Assembly (NCBI GenBank): GCA_004559785.1
Contig: SFXD01000052.1
Span: 1 to 19,793 of the forward strand
Length of the DNA stretch: 19,793 bases
Direction of reading: 5' to 3'
Source of the DNA: a bacterium
Lineage (GTDB): Bacteria > Bacteroidota > Bacteroidia > Bacteroidales > Bacteroidaceae
Shown here: one piece after another, positions 15,366 through 19,793 of the stretch
Layout: the number at the start of each line of letters is the position of its first letter
Position numbering within the stretch: the stretch's first letter is position 1
Program-made: the position numbers and the translations under genes
The notes under the pieces: model-generated
What the model was told of the DNA's origin: nothing
The model's input: only the letters and a program-made list of their open reading frames with translations
Databases searched by the model: none

Positions 15366-16429
15366 CTATAGCCATCCATTCTTCCTATACCACTCGACAC
15401 TTGCCTTGACTCCCCTCTCCAATTGCCATTTTGGATCATAGCCGAAATCCGTCTTTGCAGGATTGATGTCACATTGCCAGTTTCGCTGGCTTAGAATATG
15501 ATACTTGTCATCGTTCAGGGCATTCATCTTGCCTGTCATGCGACTGATGCGACCGCTAATCCAGCATATCACTCGGAGAATCCAAGATGTTTCTGCAGGA
15601 GGTCGCTGAAACATCGGCTATTGTAAATCTCTCCATCACTCAGGAAGTATGCCTTGCCTATAGCATCCGACGATTGCATACACTTGTATACTGCCTGTAC
15701 GACATCGGCAACATATACGAAGGTTATCTCCTGTGGACTATACCCCACAGAGAAATCCGTGTGACCCACTATGCTTTGTGCCATGAGGAAGTAATCCTTC
15801 TCCCTCGGCCCGTAGACACCCGTGGGACGCAATATGGTAAGTGGCAGGTCCGGCTGTGAAAGCAGGTATCTTTCTGCCTCAAGTTTGCTCTTGCCGTATG
15901 CCGTATTTGGGTTAGGTTTGTCTGAGAGAAGAATCGGGCTGTAAATCCAAGGATTTGAAGCTGTAGCCACACGGACTGGCTCCTCACGTATAGCACCGAA
16001 CACGCTAAGGCTGCTGATGAAGACAAATCGGGATGGCAACATATCTTCGGCACGCAAGGCCTCTACAAGGTTGATTGTTCCCTCGGTATTGGTCTTGAAG
16101 AAATCGCTTTCATGTAGGCACTTCGTAGCCCCGGCGGCATGTATGACGTAGTCCCATCCCTTGCCTCCCATTGCCTCCTTGTACTCATGCAGTTGCGATT
16201 TAAGCCTGTCCTTCTGCGAAAAGTCCAACTGAGCGAATTGAATGCGTTTGTCGGCAAGGTAACCCCTGCTGCTCGTACCTCGCATTCCAGCCCATACTTG
16301 GAATCCCCTGTTGAGCCCTTCCTGTACAATAAAGCTGCCTATGAAGCCACTTGCTCCTGTCACCAGTATGCTGCACCCTGTGTTCTCTCCTGTCCGGGTA
16401 TTACATGTCTTTCCTTCTTCTTTATTCAT
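15366..16429 (-). pseudogene. NAD-dependent epimerase/dehydratase, frameshifted
   Basis: This extended short-chain dehydrogenase has the NAD-binding TGASGFIGS motif, SSLSVFG and the catalytic YxxxK in TAYGKSK. The first frame (start ATG 16429) breaks off at TGA 15569-15571 after LLQKHLGFSE. The expected C-terminus continues in another frame from about 15585 to TAG 15366 (LRVICWISGRISRMTGK, then QRNWQCDI, GYDP, LERGVKASVEWYRKNGWL). Recalled relatives have about ten more residues between these parts, so a small deletion (3n+1 bases) is likely. No slippery heptamer is seen, which argues against programmed frameshifting. It could also be a sequencing error. The substrate, probably a nucleotide sugar or similar, is unknown. 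Confidence 0.8.
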
Positions 16430-16460
16430 AACGTTAGCTTGATTGTTGCAAAATACACGC

Positions 16461-17276
16461 CTAAACACGCTTTGTCAATTCCCAAAAGGCTATGGATGCT
16501 GCCGCCGCAACGTTGAGAGAGTCCACCGTATGGTACATGGGGATGCGCACCACATAGTCCGATGCGTCTATGGATTCTTGCGGCAGTCCTTCTCCCTCTG
16601 TCCCCATCACTACGGCGAGTTTCCCGCATGCCTTGAGACATGGCGCATCGATGTCTATGTTCTCGTCTCTGAGTGCCATTGCAGCAGATGCGAACCCCAT
16701 GCCACGCAACTTGTCGAAGCATGCCGTGCCGGGTTCTATCCATGTCCATGGCACCAGAAACACCCCACCCATGGACACACGTATGGCACGCCGATTGAAA
16801 GGGTCGCATGAGTCGGTAGTCATCAGTACGGCATCCATGCCCAACGCCGCAGCCGAGCGGAAGATGGAACCTACGTTGGTGGTGTCTACCACGCTGTGTA
16901 CGACAGCAATCCTCCTGGCATTGGAACAGACTTCATCCACGGGACGTGGCAAGGGCCTGCGCATGGCACATAGCACTCCCCTTGTCAACGTATAGCCAGT
17001 AAGCGTTGCCAACAGATTGCGCGGGCCTGTATATACGGGTATGCCGTCTGGGCACATGGCAAGGATTTCCCTTGCATCTCCGTCAACGTGCCTTGCCTCG
17101 CACAGGAAGGACAATGGCTGATATCCTGCCTTCAATGCGACCTTGATCACCTTGGGACTCTCAGCTATGAAGATGCCTTTGTCCGGCTCAAGACGATTTC
17201 GCAACTGAGCCTCAGTTAGGCAGCTAAATACTTCCAGCCCTTGTGCGTCGAGGGAGGTGACTTCAATTAGTTGCAT
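16461..17276 (-). CDS. SpoU/TrmH-family RNA 2'-O-methyltransferase
   Basis: This 271-residue SPOUT-class enzyme methylates ribose 2'-OH in rRNA or tRNA using SAM. An N-terminal L30e-like substrate-binding domain (about 15-95, RNRLEPDKGIFIAESPKVI) precedes the knotted catalytic domain with motif 1 NVGSIFRSA, motif 2 VMGTEGEGLP and motif 3 RIPMYHTVDSLNVAAAASIAFWE. The target nucleotide is not predictable. ATG 17276 was chosen because the upstream extension (19 residues) reaches into the GH3 gene and is not family-like. It sits 29 bp after GH3 and 31 bp before the broken epimerase, so the three may share a transcript. Confidence 0.92.
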   Translation of the reverse strand: MQLIEVTSLDAQGLEVFSCLTEAQLRNRLEPDKGIFIAESPKVIKVALKAGYQPLSFLCEARHVDGDAREILAMCPDGIPVYTGPRNLLATLTGYTLTRGVLCAMRRPLPRPVDEVCSNARRIAVVHSVVDTTNVGSIFRSAAALGMDAVLMTTDSCDPFNRRAIRVSMGGVFLVPWTWIEPGTACFDKLRGMGFASAAMALRDENIDIDAPCLKACGKLAVVMGTEGEGLPQESIDASDYVVRIPMYHTVDSLNVAAAASIAFWELTKRV

Positions 17277-17305
17277 TGACCTTCCTTGGATTCTGGTGAT
17301 GGCTA

Positions 17306-19534
17306 CTACTTGAATGTGAACTTGACCTTGCAAGTCAAGCGGTCGGAAGCGTCACCGACATGTGCTACAAACTCTCCCGGCTCAGCCTTCCAGTCATTTG
17401 TCCCCTCATCCCAGAAGGACAATGCCCGCTTGTCTGTCTTGAGGACAATGGTCTTTGTATCCCCTGGCTTAAGGCTGACTTTGGCAAAGGCCTTCAGTTC
17501 CTTGGCAGGACGGTCTACGCTACTCTCGACATCCGTCAGGTACAGTTGCACTACATCCGAGCCTTCCATGTCCCCGGTATTGGTTACATCCACATAATAA
17601 GTCATGTTGCCATCCGTAGTTACCGGATTTTCAGTCCTAAGGTTGCTTACCTTGAAAGTCGTGTAGCCTAATCCGTGACCAAAGGCAAACAAGGGCTTTA
17701 TCTTCTGCTTGTCCGTCCACCTGTAGCCTACGTATATGCCTTCCTTGTACTCCTCGTCAATAATGTCCTTTTTCCCATCACGCCATATACCTGGGAAGGC
17801 TGCTTCTCCGAAAGAATGTGCTCCTACCTCATCGAGATTGTTGTACCACGTGAACGGAAGACGACCGCTTGGGTTGGTGTCTCCGACGAGGACGGAAGCA
17901 AGGGCCGTACCAGCCTCACTGCCAAGGAACCAGCCCTGGACTATTGCCGGAACCTGCTTGCGCCAAGGCATACAGACAGCATTGCCGCTGATATTTACGT
18001 AAACAGTGTTGCTGTTGACAGCCGCCACAGACTTTATCAGTTCATCCTGTCCGTATGGCAATTCCATAGCTTTACGGTCATGCCCCTCACAGTCCTGATA
18101 GTCACTCTTGTTCAAGCCACCGAAGATAATCACATAGTCAGCGGCTTTAGCCTTCTCCACGGCTTCTTCCACCAGTTGTTCGGGCTTCCTGTCGTCTTTC
18201 AGGTTCTGTCCCGTAGTGACACCGTCATAGTTGCCGGTTACATCGCCTACATACCCACGGGCATAGTCAATCTCGCTTATTCCGGCCAACCTCTGCTTAA
18301 GACCGTCAAGGGGACTTATCTCATGTTGGGCTTTCAGGCTACTGGAGCCTCCGCCTACCGTCATCATCTTGATGGCATTCTCGCCAACGACGAGAATCTT
18401 CTTGCCTTGTGGCTTCAGAGGCAACACGCCACCTTCATTCTGCAACAGGACAATTCCCTCTGATGCCACCTTCCTTGCCGTTGCATAATGCTCCTCGCTA
18501 CACAGGAAGCCATAGGGGCGTTGTTTGTTCATCGTCGTGCGAAAGAACAGGCGCAACACTCTGCGCACCTTGTCGTCAAGTTCCTTCGTCGAATATCTCC
18601 CCTGTTCAATAGCTTTCTGATAGGACTTGCTCAGGTGGTAATTGTCGTATGCGTTGGAAGCATTCAAGGCTAAGCCGTCTGTCCATGTTCCAAACTCCAT
18701 GTCCAATCCGTTCTTGACGGCCTGATCCATATCATGGGCACCACCCCAGTCGCTGACAACTACTCCGTCAAAGTCCCATTCCTCTTTTAGGATCTTCTTG
18801 AGCGTTATACTATTGTGACAGTTGTGCTCATCCTTATATATGTTGTATGCGCCCATCAAGCCCCAGGCTTTGCCTTCCTTTACGGCTGCCTCGAAACCAG
18901 GGAGGTATATCTCACGTAATGCACGGTCGCTGACTATGACGTTCACATTGTGGCGATATTCCTCGTCATTGTTCAGGCAATAGTGCTTGACGCAGCTTGC
19001 CACCCCGAGTTCCTGCATTGACTGGATGTATGGAACTACCATCCGTGATGTCAGATAAGGGTCTTCTCCCATATATTCGAAGTTCCTTCCTCCGAGGGGA
19101 GTCCTGTATATGTTGATGCCAGGTCCCAATATCATATCCTTTCCTCTGTATAGAGCCTCCTCTCCGAGCGCATGGCCATAGAGTGCCGACATGGAGGGAT
19201 TCCATGTTGCTGCAAGGCACGTCAGGGCAGGAAATGCCACACAGGAGTCGTTGGTCTGTCCTGCCTGTACCCATTCGTCCCACAACACGTCGGGGCGCAC
19301 CCCATGAGGTCCGTCATCTGTCCAGAAATCTGGCATTCCGAGTCGCTTGACTCCAGCACTGGAGAATTTGCTTTGAGCATGAATCACCCCTATCTTTTCA
19401 GACAGGGTCATACGCTTCAGGGCATCGTCTATTCTCTCTTCGATTCCTTTCGTTTCGTCCAGATATACAGGCTTCTGAGCACACAAAGGCAATGTCAGAA
19501 GAAGGACGAGGTTTAAAACATTCAGGTGTCTCAT
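17306..19534 (-). CDS. Exported glycoside hydrolase family 3 beta-glucosidase
   Basis: This 742-residue GH3 enzyme is exported by a signal peptide (1-20, cut after CAQ). It has the (beta/alpha)8 domain, the alpha/beta sandwich (about 370-600) and a C-terminal fibronectin III-like domain (about 660-735, DVTNTGDMEGSDVVQLYL). Substrate-binding residues appear in GRNFEYMGEDPYL (149-161) and KH (183-184), and the nucleophile is Asp262 in VVVSDWGG. It probably removes terminal beta-glucose or xylose from oligosaccharides in the periplasm, with exact specificity unknown. ATG 19534 was chosen for the signal peptide. Neither a SusC/SusD pair nor other polysaccharide genes adjoin it within the window. 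A MITE-like element ends 31 bp upstream, so promoter sequences may be affected. Confidence 0.95.
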   Translation of the reverse strand: MRHLNVLNLVLLLTLPLCAQKPVYLDETKGIEERIDDALKRMTLSEKIGVIHAQSKFSSAGVKRLGMPDFWTDDGPHGVRPDVLWDEWVQAGQTNDSCVAFPALTCLAATWNPSMSALYGHALGEEALYRGKDMILGPGINIYRTPLGGRNFEYMGEDPYLTSRMVVPYIQSMQELGVASCVKHYCLNNDEEYRHNVNVIVSDRALREIYLPGFEAAVKEGKAWGLMGAYNIYKDEHNCHNSITLKKILKEEWDFDGVVVSDWGGAHDMDQAVKNGLDMEFGTWTDGLALNASNAYDNYHLSKSYQKAIEQGRYSTKELDDKVRRVLRLFFRTTMNKQRPYGFLCSEEHYATARKVASEGIVLLQNEGGVLPLKPQGKKILVVGENAIKMMTVGGGSSSLKAQHEISPLDGLKQRLAGISEIDYARGYVGDVTGNYDGVTTGQNLKDDRKPEQLVEEAVEKAKAADYVIIFGGLNKSDYQDCEGHDRKAMELPYGQDELIKSVAAVNSNTVYVNISGNAVCMPWRKQVPAIVQGWFLGSEAGTALASVLVGDTNPSGRLPFTWYNNLDEVGAHSFGEAAFPGIWRDGKKDIIDEEYKEGIYVGYRWTDKQKIKPLFAFGHGLGYTTFKVSNLRTENPVTTDGNMTYYVDVTNTGDMEGSDVVQLYLTDVESSVDRPAKELKAFAKVSLKPGDTKTIVLKTDKRALSFWDEGTNDWKAEPGEFVAHVGDASDRLTCKVKFTFK

Positions 19535-19565
19535 AATATAGAAATTTTTGTGTTCAAACAATTTA

Positions 19566-19753
19566 GGGCTGTTCTAAAAATTAGTATTCATTCTTTCCCA
19601 GGGTGTCTACCTTATCCTTGGACGCTTATGAGCTCTCACTTGCATCTGTCTCTTTTTCACTCAGTCACGATGCTCGCATCGCTCCATCATGAAAAATAAA
19701 CATCTGCTGCGTGATAGGTCCATAATCGTCTCAAGCTAATTTATAGAACACCC
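19566..19753. mobile_element. 188-bp MITE-like element with TIRs and 5-bp target duplication
   Basis: The left end GGGCTGTTCTAAAAATTAG (19566-19584) and the inverted right end (19736-19753, read GGGTGTTCTATAAATTAG) form imperfect terminal inverted repeats, differing by one gap and one mismatch. ATTTA directly flanks both sides (19561-19565 and 19754-19758), as a target-site duplication. The interior has no ORF and carries a small dyad, CGATGCTCGCATCG. It is best explained as a non-autonomous derivative of an insertion sequence mobilised by a transposase elsewhere. Confidence 0.75.
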
Positions 19754-19793
19754 ATTTAATTATCGCATTCCTTGAAAACTATTCAATCGTTAT

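Noticed and set aside
15569..15620. Programmed -1 frameshift in the epimerase gene
   Set aside because: No X XXY YYZ slippery heptamer is seen in the overlap, and residues seem to be missing, which fits deletion better than recoding.
1..19793. CRISPR array, tRNA or rRNA genes
   Set aside because: The only short tandem repeats (267-327 and 505-563) lack unique spacers of CRISPR length, and I saw no cloverleaf or rRNA-like sequence; a covariance-model scan was not possible.

Overview
This window looks like a chromosomal segment of a Bacteroidota bacterium, most likely Bacteroidales and close to Prevotella or its relatives. Bacteroidota-type -7 boxes (TAnnTTTG) stand in front of several genes, Shine-Dalgarno sequences are mostly weak, and the run mreB-mreC-mreD-PBP2-RodA with a GH3 glucosidase and a PdxS/PdxT pathway is typical of the group. 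The genus is inference from gene content and family resemblance; no database was consulted.

Layout. Positions 1-142 hold the 3' end of an unrecognised gene, followed by a hairpin terminator. About 760 bp without a convincing gene follow (143-906), with two families of short tandem palindromic repeats. On the plus strand come a secreted CE1-type esterase and, overlapping it, an RsmF-like rRNA cytosine methyltransferase. Then comes a vitamin B6 module: pdxS and pdxT on the plus strand, and divergent from them a ThiD-like kinase domain fused to an AraC-type DNA-binding domain. Next are a TtcA-like tRNA thiolation enzyme (minus), glycyl-tRNA synthetase (plus) and a degenerate FKBP-type lipoprotein (plus).

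From 8854 to the end every gene is on the minus strand. In transcription order these are a GH3 beta-glucosidase, a SpoU/TrmH-family RNA methyltransferase, a frameshifted NAD-dependent epimerase, a stand-alone IMP cyclohydrolase (only the N-terminal half of a normal PurH), and the cell-elongation cluster mreB, mreC, mreD, mrdA (PBP2), rodA. A 188-bp MITE-like element with terminal inverted repeats and a 5-bp target duplication lies just upstream of the GH3 gene.

The most interesting system is the kinase-AraC fusion facing pdxST. Its kinase domain keeps the ligand-binding N-terminal motifs of ThiD/PdxK kinases. The residue expected to be the catalytic Cys or Asp in the GxGC/GxGD loop is Gly. 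I propose that it is a B6-vitamer (or pyrimidine) sensor controlling pdxST, built on a kinase fold in the way MocR/PdxR regulators are built on an aminotransferase fold. Secondary points are the possible near-leaderless start of this regulator, the missing AICAR transformylase domain next to mreB, the decayed epimerase and the MITE.
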